Of a DNA stretch of 64,000 bases, positions 37,901 through 64,000 are shown in pieces. A program made the position numbers and the translations under genes. Positions within the stretch are counted from its first letter, which is position 1, and each line of letters begins with the position of its first letter. The notes beneath the pieces were generated by a model, which was given only the letters and a program-made list of their open reading frames with translations, ran no database searches and was not told the DNA's origin. Source of the stretch: Hyalella azteca (lineage: Eukaryota; Arthropoda; Malacostraca; Amphipoda; Hyalellidae); contig NW_025943855.1 in the NCBI RefSeq assembly GCF_000764305.2, forward strand, positions 372,001 through 436,000, in the 5' to 3' direction.

Positions 37901-38118
37901 ATGGGTAAATTTAGGTGGTTTAAATCTTATTTCTAGCTGAATAAAATTGGAGAGCCATTTGAACAAGTGAAATAGACCATATTTATGGGCCTATATGTTC
38001 AATTCAAGAGTAGCTTCTATCCAATTTTCCAGTTTGCATGTTTAACATAAAAACTGTTTAGAGATTAGCTAGCTAGTACAAAATTTACAATGGTTGCCTT
38101 TTCAGGCTTTTCAGTTAA
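34940..38118. other. Long last intron of the zinc-finger/transposase-like gene, left part
   Basis: AT-rich sequence with no supported gene. A patch near 35780-36110 is richer in CpG and TCGCGG motifs and resembles the patch at 26970-27230, so it is probably a dispersed repeat. Confidence 0.5.
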
Positions 38119-39026
38119 GGGGAGCGTCTGGGGTAAAATTTTGAATTTTGGCTTTTCCGGTTTTTAGTCTCATCTTAAAGCTGACATTCTGCTCTATCCA
38201 ACGGTACCAAAATCATCTCTGTACGTTGATTTATGCGTTCACGACAGCTTGCAAAAGGGGGGGGTCGGGGGAGTTCTTTCACATTTTAGGTGGGCGATAA
38301 TTCCCGGTAGCATGCATAAATAGCTAGTCCACATACGATGTGCTTCAGTAACCCGCCTGCAGTTGTACGGGAGGGGTTGCGTGTCGTCGCTCCCACCATC
38401 CTTGACTGGAATCAAGCTGCAGACTGCAGTAACGTTTAGTTTTGTATCCTTGCTACATTGAGTGCCTATTCCGATGCGCGCGGGACTTTGACGGGCTCTA
38501 CTGAAAAGTTAACTTATTGTCACTGCAAACCTATCTCCTCCTAGAGTTTTTAAGCTACAACAATGAGACATATACCATTCGATGCGCAACAAAATTATCT
38601 AGAACGTAACACGGGCGTTTTTCTAATTTCGTTATAGTTTGGATTTTATTCCGCAAAAGGGAGGGTGGTGGGGGGGAAAATCAAAAAATTTTCAAAAAAT
38701 TTACGAAAAATGCTCCCACACGGCCACACCCACAAAAATGAGAAATCCTAAAAACCCTCATGTTATGTTTTAGATATGGTTTTTACGCATCGAATGATAT
38801 GTGTCTCGATGTTGTAGCTTGAAAATCCTAGGAGGAGATAGATTTCTACAGTAGTAACAGTACCCCCTTTTTTGGCCGTTTTCTAATAATTTCACGTTTT
38901 CTTTCATTTTTTTGAAAAATTCACATGAACAAAAATGTCTTAGAATTCTGTTTTACATATGTGTACCAAGTTTCAGAGTGATCCGTCTGTGAATAGCCGA
39001 GATAAATTTTACCCCAGACGCTCCCC
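38119..39026. mobile_element. 908-bp piggyBac-like MITE (TTAA target sites, 23-bp TIRs)
   Basis: Flanked by TTAA at 38115-38118 and 39027-39030. Both ends begin GGGGAGCGTCTGGGGTAAAA and match perfectly for 23 bp as inverted repeats. Inside are inverted arms of about 65 bp (around 38528-38595 and 38765-38840) that share ATCTCCTCCTAG and CATTCGATGCG motifs. No transposase ORF. TTAA duplication is the hallmark of piggyBac superfamily insertion. It sits in the last intron of the zinc-finger/transposase-like gene. Confidence 0.88.
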
Positions 39027-39939
39027 TTAAAAAGGCTTTTGCATCAAATTGGATATGGGTAAGCTATGCAATACTGAGAAACTGGGAAGAATCATTCCAC
39101 CATGATTGTCAGAAAATATCAATTTGTAGCTCAGAAAGTGAAATTTTCTACAGTTGATCTGGTGACATTCAATTTTCAAACACACACAATTTCATTTGAA
39201 GAAATATAATAATTCATTTCTTGACTACTATGAATGCTCTAAAGGCATAATTTTTTTCCAGAAAAACGGAACGCATCAAAGTGCTGCAACAAATCATGAT
39301 AGCATCCAATAAAGCAAGACACTTACTTTTGGCAAACCAGGAGAGCCGCTCGGTTGAACATTTTTACCGGAGATGTTGACAATCGTAACGTCTCTGTCTA
39401 CCGGCTGTTGCGACTAAGTCATGGAGTAGACATTTACGGCCACGTAATAAGATTACCCTAAATAATATATTCCTCCCCAAGATTGAGAGTAAAATTCCGT
39501 GTCAAGTTGAGAGAACTGTTGTATGCATAAGAAAATAATGTTGAAAAATTTTCAATATCTTTAGTGTGTGTATTTGTCATTAAAAATCTGTTGACAAATT
39601 CATCATGTATCGACCAAAATAAAAAATTTTCCTTCTGGTGGAGCTGAAAAGCTCTGTCAATTCGTCTCTCTTCCTGTGCAGGGTGCGCCTCGGTGCAGTT
39701 CTGAAGGGGACCATGATTGTGATTTGTGAACGGAGAGTGCACACTGCACATTAAACAGGATTTAATTTTTGGCTTGAAGATTCTATCTTAGTTTAGTACC
39801 AACTGTGATTGTATTTTTATTTCATGTATTGTTATTGTTGTACCCTGAGCTGAAGTAACGTCAATGCCTTTTGAGACGCCGCAGCTACGGTCTACCGTAC
39901 TTTGTAAACAAATCTGACACACAGATTACTATTCCTAGG

Positions 39940-40790
39940 ATATCAAAACAGCGTCGTACTCATTGTGTGCTGATTGATCTCTACAAATCGCCATAAATAA
40001 GAGCGTGCAGCTGAGTTTCCTCTAATCCTTGCTTGATGGATGAACTGCACTATTCCGTGATGCCAGGTTGAATCGAAAGCCTTCTGCATGTAAAAAAATA
40101 CATAAATGGTGTGTTTTCCTTCAGCTTTGCTTTAATGATATGGTTTTGGAGTCGCACAACTGCTTCCGTAGTGCCATTGAGAGGTCGAAAGCCATGTTGT
40201 AAAGGGAAGATAAGATTTTGGCTTTCTAGACATTGTACAAGTCGGTTGTTGACAATTCTCTCTAGTATTTTCCTCACACAACTGGTCAAGGCGATGGGGC
40301 GATAGCTGGATAGCTCTAGGGGCGGGTTATTAGGTTTGAGGAAGGCCATCACTGTGGCTATCCGCCATTGCGATGGAAATGCGTGGGACTACCAAATTTT
40401 ATTTTAGATAGCAAGGAGGGCCATGACCGCAGTCGGATGCATCTTCCTCAGCACTTTGTAGCGGATTCCATCTGGTCTGGGGCTAGTGTTCTTCTTATTA
40501 TAATGTAATATACTGTATAATTCCAGGTACGATATTTTGTAATTATATGGAAGAATGCGATCTGTTCTGAAGTCCATAGGCTGCTGTTCATGCCTGGCTC
40601 TGGTCGCACGGTAAGGATTAGAGTAATGACGTCCGTTATTAACATTCGCAAAGTGTCGTGCCAGCTCAGCTGCTACAAGCTGAGCATCCGCTGTGATCGT
40701 GAAATTCATCATCACGCATGGGGGACGCCTGTCGGAGACCACCACTGCCGTGCTTCGAATGGACTATCATGATCCCTTCCCTCAAGAACG
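39940..40790 (-). mobile_element. Decayed LINE reverse transcriptase, family C (Jockey-like)
   Basis: On the minus strand: a pre-RT region (VAAELARHFANVNNGRHYSN; KKNTSPRPDGIRYKVLRKM), then VMAFLKPNNPPLELSSYRPIA, CVRKILERIVNNRLVQCL and LQHGFRPLNGTTEAVVRLQN, then after a frameshift near 40085 a degenerate MQKAFDSTWHHGIVQFIHQA block. That is RT fingers to the first catalytic block (FD preserved). Palm motif YADD and the 3' end are absent. A stop lies between the two main pieces near 40400. Confidence 0.82.
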
Positions 40791-41342
40791 TAGTAGCCTA
40801 TAAAACTTTTTGACCGTTACATTATCAGCCGCAAACCACCAGACAGATCACATTCATTGAATTAGATCAATCAGCCCACAGGAAATTAGCCTGGCGTAGT
40901 AGCCTATAATTTAATTCTCGCCTCAGCACATTTTAAAATTTGCTATCTAAATAACCTTGGGCAAGTATCTTTAGATATAAACTTTATTTCGGTAAAATAT
41001 TTTGTATTGATGATATTCTAACAGCTTTTTTTCAGGAAAATAAGTGTATTAAAGAAGAAGGATCGTCAAATTTAATAAATTGATAAGAAAATCCCGTGCA
41101 CGAGCAGTGAGTTCGAGTTTAATCAGTCATGTTCCTAGCCAGTAGGTTTTCCTACATTGGGTGAGCGGATTAGGGCATGGCAGCATTGAGGCAAACGAAC
41201 AGCCGGATGATCTGCATTATAGAATATATATCATAGGCTTATATAGTCATGCACGTTTCAAGCTGGCTACATTTTCGTGATTCATGACATTGCTAGTGTA
41301 AGACGTGGGAATGCTAGCAGCGCGGTATTGAGTTCCTTTAAA
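40791..41342. other. Intergenic, nothing recognised
   Basis: No gene, RNA or clear repeat was found in this stretch. Confidence 0.5.
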
Positions 41343-41541
41343 GGCCCGTTTACACTAGTGGCAACGACATGCGCTTTGAGTCGTTTGCTGCAGTGCCTCA
41401 CCGCGCACAACCGTTCACACTACTTTTGTACTCGGTAGTTTTGAGACCGCGCGCTTTGAACACTAGTTGCCACCTAGACGTCAATGAGGATGGATGTAAC
41501 CGAATTTGAGCTGTGGGCCATTGTTCTCGGGTGTGCTGCGG
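41343..41541 (+). mobile_element. 5' end of a PIF/Harbinger-like transposon, cut by the adapter junction
   Basis: Begins GGCCCGTTTACACTAGTGGC, typical of Harbinger/ISL2EU-type termini. An ORF opens at 41484 with MRMDVTEFELWAIVLGCAAA, which resembles the start of a Harbinger transposase, and runs straight into the adapter sequence at 41542. The rest of the element is not in the window. The superfamily call rests on the end sequence and the protein's look only. Confidence 0.45.
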
Positions 41542-41579
41542 CTGTCTCTTATACACATCTAGATGTGTATAAGAGACAG
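41542..41579. other. Nextera mate-pair junction adapter (Tn5 mosaic end, inverted pair)
   Basis: CTGTCTCTTATACACATCT is followed at once by its exact reverse complement, 38 bp in all. This is the 19-bp Tn5 mosaic end used in Nextera kits, in the head-to-head arrangement created when mate-pair fragments are circularised. It is library sequence, not genome. Confidence 0.98.
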
Positions 41580-41832
41580 AAGTATGAACGCGTTCAAGAA
41601 CAGACTAGATAAAGCTATGGAAAAATATACGTTCAGATTTGAAATGCCTAGCTCCTTATCGAACCCGGTGGAAGTCTAGTAGCTACTTCAAACTATCGTC
41701 AGTCATGAAAAGATCCGGTCAAATGACACGATTTTAGATCAATGAACAAGGCACGAAAAGGAAAAGAATCGGCAACAGGCCACATCAGGCCTACACTGCA
41801 GCGCCGACATCACTATGTTATGTTATGTTATG
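41580..41832 (+). mobile_element. LINE 3'-end fragment, family A, with (TATGT)n tail
   Basis: Starts abruptly at the adapter with MNAFKNRLDKAMEKYTF and ends NPVEV-stop near 41680. The 3' UTR contains AAGAATCGGCAACAGGCC and a (TTATG)n tail at about 41816-41832. It matches the minus-strand copy at 8930-9240. The missing 5' part reflects the junction, so true truncation cannot be judged. Confidence 0.8.
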
Positions 41833-41952
41833 ACATGGAAGTTGAAATTCCGGGCTAAGGATGCGCAAAGGACAGTCTTGCTCAGTCATCGACGGTCTGA
41901 AGCAATGCTCAGGTGTCAATTCCTCTTCAAGTTACCCCCTGCCTTTAATTAG

Positions 41953-42180
41953 GTCATCCTGCCATCAGCATAGGTTTCAGTTCCCCTCAAGTAACACTGC
42001 TGTCAGTGTAGGTATAAGTTCCCATTAACTCACCCTGCCATCAGCGTACGTATCAGTTCCCATTAAGTCATTCTACCATCAGCATCGGTGTCAGTTCCCC
42101 TTCAGTCACCCTGTCATTAGCGCAGTTGTCAGTTACAAAGTGAGTAACTACGTCATTAACGTAGGCGGCAGTTCTCCTTA
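41953..42180. repeat. 38-bp degenerate tandem repeat
   Basis: About six diverged copies of a 38-bp unit containing CCTGCCATCAGCGTA and TATCAGTTCCC. No coding role seen. Confidence 0.8.
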
Positions 42181-43844
42181 CATGACTCACTCGTCGACAT
42201 AGACGCCAGTTTCCGCCTTGACCGTGCTGCGGTCTCAGGCGAGGCATTACCGAGTTAGATAAACCAGCGAAAGCGTCATGCCCATAAGGGCACTAGTTCC
42301 CCTTTGATGTTTGGTCATCGTTGAGTCTCGCATGATGTCCAAAGATTTCTTAATGCAGCTCTTGAGTGCTGCATTGATGTTTGTCGTGAGATCGCACTGT
42401 GTTTTGAGTGAATAACACTTGATGCCATTCCGTTGTGTGTCATTTTACCTTGAAAATTCGATTCTACCATAAGTAGGGCTAAGTTCTACCACATCAACGA
42501 AAGAACATCACACTTCACCCGAACAACGCTCCTCCTGAGAGTATGCGTATAAATTTCATAACTGAAGGTACGTTCTTGATGAAACATGAAGGTCGAAAAC
42601 AATATCTTCGGATGATTTCAATGGCGCGAGAGGGATTTCCTGCACAGTAGCTCATAAACGATTTTTTTAATTATACCTTGAGATATGGAAGAACTTTGCA
42701 ATCCACTAACGGGACCACGCCAATAGTTGTGATCGTGCCCCGAGGTATCATAATGCTTTGCGATCCACTTTCGTGATTCGTGCACGCAGTATATTTGCGA
42801 TCGTTACTCGAGGTATCGTTCGGCTTTGTAATTCTCTGATGTGATTTATAAGCGTCTAAAAGTAGTCATCTTGGATCTGCAGAGCCTTCCTCTGTGAGGC
42901 AAAGTGCATGACGTACATGTGTCTGAAATGATGATGTTTTGCCAGCTCGTCGAGCTGTACAAGGGGTAAGGCAATTAATAACGACCACATGAGAGCACTT
43001 AAATTGCAGTGAAGTCGACCTACCAGTAGCTTGAAAGATTGAAGAGCATCGAGAAACGTCATTCTCGTTTATTCCTTTTATAGTTAACACGGGATGAAAA
43101 ACACACAATAGAAAAAAACGAAGAAGTACCCCAAATGGATGCGCTGTACCGTTACATCTTTCCGAGTCGTGTGTTGATCTGCAATGGACCATTACCGGAC
43201 GCTGCGCGATGCTCTGCGAGCCAACGGCCCTCTTGGTAGCTCAGCGTTGTTATAGCACGGCAGTGTTGCTCACGTCTATGGCACTGCGCTTTCCTCGGCA
43301 TTATTCACAAGAAGCAATACCGCCTCGAAGCTTTCATAAATTTCTGTAATGATTTTATTGTAAGCGGAACCGTGGGAAAACAAACGAGAAAATGCATCGG
43401 CAACGATCGATATTCAAATTTTCTAGCATGTCGTGCTATTATGTCGTACTATTGCGCTTGAATATTACATTGCGCTAATTAAGCGTCATTCGGCGTTATC
43501 CGCCAAAGTAATGTTACAAGAGACTTGTGAAGCACTGAAACTGACACCTTGTAGCCAAGTGCGATGTATAGGAATTCCCTAAACGCGCAAGTCACTGCGT
43601 GCGCTTCTTCTTTATATTGTACTTTAGATTACTGCATGCGCTTCTTCTTTAGTAATGTGTGTTTAGTCGTCTCTCTGTATTACTAAACATTTTTGATGCG
43701 ATGGGTCAACTGCTTTTTTACCCTAATTTATGATATGTCTATATGTGAATACAAAGCTAAGAGCTCTCATTAACTATTTCAACATTCGATCCTTGGTTGG
43801 GTTTCGAAAATATTTATTAATAGTATGTACAGTTGCTGCAGTCA
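42181..43844. other. Intergenic, no supported gene
   Basis: Several short open frames near 42860-43190 have no recognisable product or splice structure. Confidence 0.45.
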
Positions 43845-45060
43845 TTAAGTTGACTGACTTTTAAAAGCTGACTCCAAAAAAATGTCCGTAATTTCGTCTT
43901 GGTTCATAGTAACATAACATAACGTAAGCCGCACTGCGCCGAGTGTGAACGGGGTCCAGAGCTGGCAGCAGTATTCGAGAATTGGTATTACAAGGGCTCT
44001 AAAGAGTGTGATCATCGGTTCCGCTTCTCTTGTTCTGAACGTCCGCCAGATCCACCCCATCTGTCGCCTACCTCTTGCGGTTATTGCAGTTACGTGATCA
44101 CCAAGCAAGATCACGAGCAAGTTGTTTCTCTTCGATTTCCGAGTTGTCAGGTGCTAGGTAGCGGTGCCGCCGGTGCTCCATACCAGCTCTTCCGCTACCT
44201 CTGTATCTCAGAACCTCAAACTTGGTCCCGTTGAACTGCATGTTGTTCACTTGGGCCCAGTCATATATTGCAGAGAGGTCTTCTTGCAACCTCTCGCAGT
44301 CCCTCCTGTCCGTTATGGTCATTAGTATCCTGGTGTCGTCCGCGAATGACGATGCAGTATCGTGGTTCACAGCCACATCTATGTCGGCGATGTGGATGAG
44401 GAAGAGGATTGGGCCGAGTACCGTTCCCTGTGGTACTCCACTCTTCACCCTAGCCTCGCTCGATCTCGAGCCTCCTACAACGACAGCTTGCAGTCTTTCT
44501 GTTAGGAAACTCTGGATTCATGCCAGCAATTCACCTCCGACTCCCAGCAGTCTTAATTTTCTGAAGAGCACTCCATGGTCAACTTTGTCAAACACTTTCG
44601 CGGAGTCCAAGTACACCACGTCCACCCCGGCCCCCTCCTCCAGCATGGCCAGGATTTGGTGATGATGCTCCAGTAACTGAGACAACCAAGAGCGATTTCG
44701 TCTAAAACCATGTTGCTTTCTGTTGAAAAGGTCAGCCTCCTCCATGTTTCAGTTTCCTTAATTTTAACCTTTAGATGTTCCAGCCTCCGCCTCTCTATGT
44801 TCCTGGAGGCGGCCGTTACCTGGTTGTTCAAGCTCGCTCGTTTTCTCATGAGGATCCGTCTGTCTCTCGGAATTATGTGGCGTTTGTGGGTCGTTTTTCC
44901 CGGCGTGTGACGCACGCATATCCTCGTCTTTTATCATTGATTTCTCTCTATCCTCTTTCTGGACATTATTTGCCACCTTCTTTTTTTTCATTCTTTCGTT
45001 ATGGCATCGCAGAACATCCACCACGGCTAAAAATAGGGCAAAACTGTATATATCAACCAA
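43845..45060 (-). mobile_element. Decayed LINE reverse transcriptase with FADD motif
   Basis: On the minus strand: a basic pre-RT region (RDRRILMRKRASLNNQ, ERRRLEHLKVKIKETE), then NRKQHGFRRNRSWLSQLLEH, VDVVYLDSAKVFDKVDHGVL and a TGA in place of Trp near 44517. SGVPQGTVLGPILFLIHIAD, the catalytic SSFADDTRILMTI (FADD) and a thumb region to ILEYCCQLWTPF follow. Several frame breaks. A short (GTTAT)n run at 43905-43920 follows the RT as if it were the tail, although the end of the ORF seen in family A is missing, so an internal deletion is likely. It abuts the ABCC gene's 3' end. Confidence 0.88.
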
Positions 45061-45071
45061 ACAAAAAACAC

Positions 45072-45077
45072 TTTATT
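45072..45077 (-). promoter_or_regulatory. Probable polyadenylation signal of the ABCC gene
   Basis: AATAAA on the minus strand, about 143 nt past the stop at 45220, just before the LINE begins. Position fits a short 3' UTR; no transcript evidence. Confidence 0.5.
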
Positions 45078-45219
45078 TGTTTAAATCAACAACGCTCCTC
45101 TTCTATTTATATGAGAAGGCAAGTTTCAAGATTCATTTACCTGGTCTAATCTAATTACGATACAATTTAATATCCGTTCGAACTTTCATATGAATGACTA
45201 ATTGATCAGAAATGCGTAG

Positions 45220-61843
<16,624 letters not shown>

Positions 61844-64000
61844 CTGTGCAATTACACAAAGATCGAGCTGAGGATGTTGTGTCAAAAATTCCCTGAACAA
61901 CCAGTCAACGTCAATCGAACATTCGATTAATTTTGTCAAATACTTCATCACCAATTTCCGTGCATAACTGCATTTGGATGGCATTGGTTGCTCAAAACCC
62001 ATTTGACACTTTATTAAGTAACTGAAATTCCATAGATACCACATACAATGTGATATTGTTTGAAAAGGATGTGCATACGAAGACTTGGGTTCGATAGTCA
62101 TATTCATCATCACACGTTAAATGCATGCGATCAACATTTCGTTAATATTTTCGTACAAGGACAAATATTCTTGCCACAGTTATAATTAGGAAATTTTGAG
62201 AACTATGTTGTCTTTCAATTTTGTTTCACAGATTTTTCAATAATAATATTCGATATAAATTATATTGATTTCAAAACTAAATTTCTTAGAAGTTTACAAA
62301 TGTCAATGCCTCATCTGTGGGATGGTTGGTTATTTTACTAAATTTATCCACATTAGCGTGAAGAAAAACAAATAATTTGCTGTGGAAGAATATTGTTTCA
62401 CTTTTTCCTATCATGTTGTTACCGTATTCATATTAAGTTAATTACTCATTGATTATTATTTACGGTTCAGGCTCGAGAACGAAAACACCAGCATGGAAAA
62501 GTTATGTTTTATGCTATCCCGAATAATATCTTTAAGAGGTTACACATACAATCAAAGGAAAATATGATACCACTTATTAATTATTGTAATTTAGTATGAA
62601 GCAAGTCAAAATAATAAGAAAGAATCTATGAAATTTTCTCATGTAGGTGGAATGGAAATGGAGTGAAGTTCATGCATTCCGTCACCTGATGATCCATAAA
62701 TTAAAACTGAAGACGACTTTATAGTCATAAACATTCCAAATGATTGCTTCAGTTCTTAACAGTGTTAGTGATAATGTGTAGCTATTGATACCAAAAATCT
62801 TCTCGCCTTCCATATTTACCACAGAAATCTGAATTTGTTTGTGGAATAACACTGTAAAGTTACTTTGGAAATACACATTAGAAGCTCTGCTTCATTTTTA
62901 AAATCTTGGATGCATGGATCACCCGCTTTCAAAAATTTATCCACAAACTGAGCTCACATGATATTTATCAATTATGGTAGAAAAATCGATCAAGTTCGTT
63001 CATGCATATAATTCAGCTGCTTGTAATTCAAGAGGATCGACGGTTGGGTATGATGCCGTAATGGTCTTATCTGTCTGCTTTACATCATTTTCAACCGATC
63101 CAAATCCTCGTAGTTTCTTTTTAAAGAAAAATATGTTATATAAATGTTATAATATAAATGAAAATTTATAATATAAAATTTCATTTATAATATAAATGAA
63201 AAATATTTTAATATAATATAAAGAAATGAGTTTTCCTCTTATGATGTTTTCTTATTATGCCTTGTCTTTGCTACGTCTTTTTTTGACTACCTTAGGTTTT
63301 TGACCTAAATACGTCTACGTCTTTCTTTTGACAATCTAAGGTTTTTTACTTCTTGTGCAGGTTGTTGAATCAAATTTTTCGTGCTTATTAAATAAGCTGA
63401 ATTTTACACCTTTGTTCCTGCATGACATTCACAAATGTAGAGATCAGGTCGGAGGGTATAAAATGATTATGAAATTCTTGTGAAAAAACTAATTTCAAAC
63501 GAGATACTTGAAGCTTATGTAAAGTAGAATTATGCTCGGTCTCGGGACTATTTAATTGCATAATTTAGACATGTCAAATGTTTGCAATTTATATTTTCAA
63601 GTATCCACAGTTTTCCATTTATACCATCGCATCCATGATGTCCGCAGAATAATAAGGTTCGGCATTATTTGAGTTTAAAGAGACTCAGTGAATACGAGAA
63701 TTATCATTCTAAATCCGTTCTTTTTCGGCAATCTTAACATAGTAAGACCACTCAGAAATCAGTTCTAAGCTACATAGCATCTCATAGCAGTATTCAAATG
63801 ATTGCACAATCAGCCAATGCGATTTCTATTTCAAGGTTTCGAAATGTCAAATATTAGCTAACTCCAAAAATTTTGGATATTTGATTGTTGAATATGTCTC
63901 AATTTTATTAATATTATAAAAATATCTCATCAGTGACGAATAGGAAATATAAAACTTGTCAAAAAGTTCCTACATTAACGTATGTCTCAATGGAAGATTA
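61844..64000. other. Probable ABCC intron, AT-rich
   Basis: No exon of NBD1 or TMD1 could be recognised, so the intron is at least 2.1 kb. An ATATAAATGAAAATTTATAATATAA-type inverted AT cluster lies at 63125-63225, and a short repeated CTACGTCTTT/AGGTTTTT motif at 63275-63350. Confidence 0.55.

Larger units (their letters stand above)
28290..39379 (+). pseudogene. Eleven-exon zinc-finger/transposase-like gene with three in-frame stops
   Basis: Exons: 28290-28403, 28903-29589, 30037-30233, 30442-30774, 31034-31383, 32438-32573, 32786-33370, 33566-33758, 34118-34279 (or to 34311), 34560-34939, 39262-39379. With the 34279 donor (GTGAAA) every phase matches and the total is 1085 codons ending at TGA 39377. 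Domain order: a Cys/His cluster (CLECGHLLARKTRSYCERH), an Arg-Ser repeat (29221-29364), a second Cys pair (YCSVCRAAFG), a transposase-like body (SACDKSTPGRETNHAIMLIV; YWHLLTRGHSRFFSFSVAVL), and a C-terminal MGGCEAVVESFYSVVDTQRKG segment recalling hAT dimerisation regions. In-frame stops are TGA 29404, TAA 32443 and TGA 33081. The stronger donor at 34311 would break the frame. Best read as a recently decayed domesticated or transposon-borne gene; recoding or base errors are possible. The exact family is not recognised. Confidence 0.65.

Noticed and set aside
43225..43300. tRNA-like GGTAGCTCAGCG stretch
   Set aside because: Looks like a D-arm/A box but no B box or cloverleaf follows.
44775..45149. 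Plus-strand 124-codon ORF
   Set aside because: Antisense of the LINE reverse-transcriptase region and the ABCC 3' UTR.

Overview
The window looks like arthropod nuclear DNA: AT-rich, with genes split into many short exons by GT-AG introns of 0.1-4 kb and non-LTR retrotransposons, SINE-like units and fold-back elements between and inside them. The non-LTR and tail-sharing SINE families would suit a malacostracan crustacean, but that is a guess; nothing here fixes the species. Exons were placed by hand from splice sites, reading phase and family resemblance. In the four protein genes every junction keeps phase.

Layout. 1-8559 (minus): DENND1/connecdenn, a Rab35-type DENN-domain exchange factor; its C-terminus runs off the left edge. 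8930-12414: pieces of two LINEs. 12811-16555 (minus): a secreted threonine-rich protein of about 290 residues in four phase-0 exons. 16826-17451: a dimeric tRNA-derived SINE broken by an unfamiliar 361-bp insert with a 13-bp target-site duplication. 21669-25455 (minus): PABIR/FAM122, the PP2A-B55 inhibitor, with a long NPF-bearing C-terminal extension. 28290-39379 (plus): an eleven-exon, zinc-finger plus transposase-like gene. Its frame is continuous for about 1084 codons but carries three in-frame stops, and its last intron holds a 908-bp piggyBac-like element. 39940-45060: LINE relics, a truncated Harbinger-like start and a tandem repeat. 45220-61843 (minus): the C-terminal half (TMD2 plus NBD2, 729 residues) of an ABCC/MRP4-type exporter, whose 5' half lies beyond the right edge.

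The four protein genes have unrelated cellular roles (membrane trafficking, an extracellular or cuticular-type protein, phosphatase control, organic-anion export) and do not form a functional cluster. At 41542-41579 there is an exact Tn5 mosaic end followed by its reverse complement. This is the Nextera mate-pair junction adapter, so the assembly is probably chimeric there and linkage across that point should not be trusted. A single N at 24072 marks a second weak spot.

The points most worth a second look are the adapter junction, the frame-preserved gene with three stops, the 361-bp insert, the NPF extension on PABIR, the threonine-rich gene with its duplicated 3' end, and the LINE/SINE pair sharing a 3' tail.
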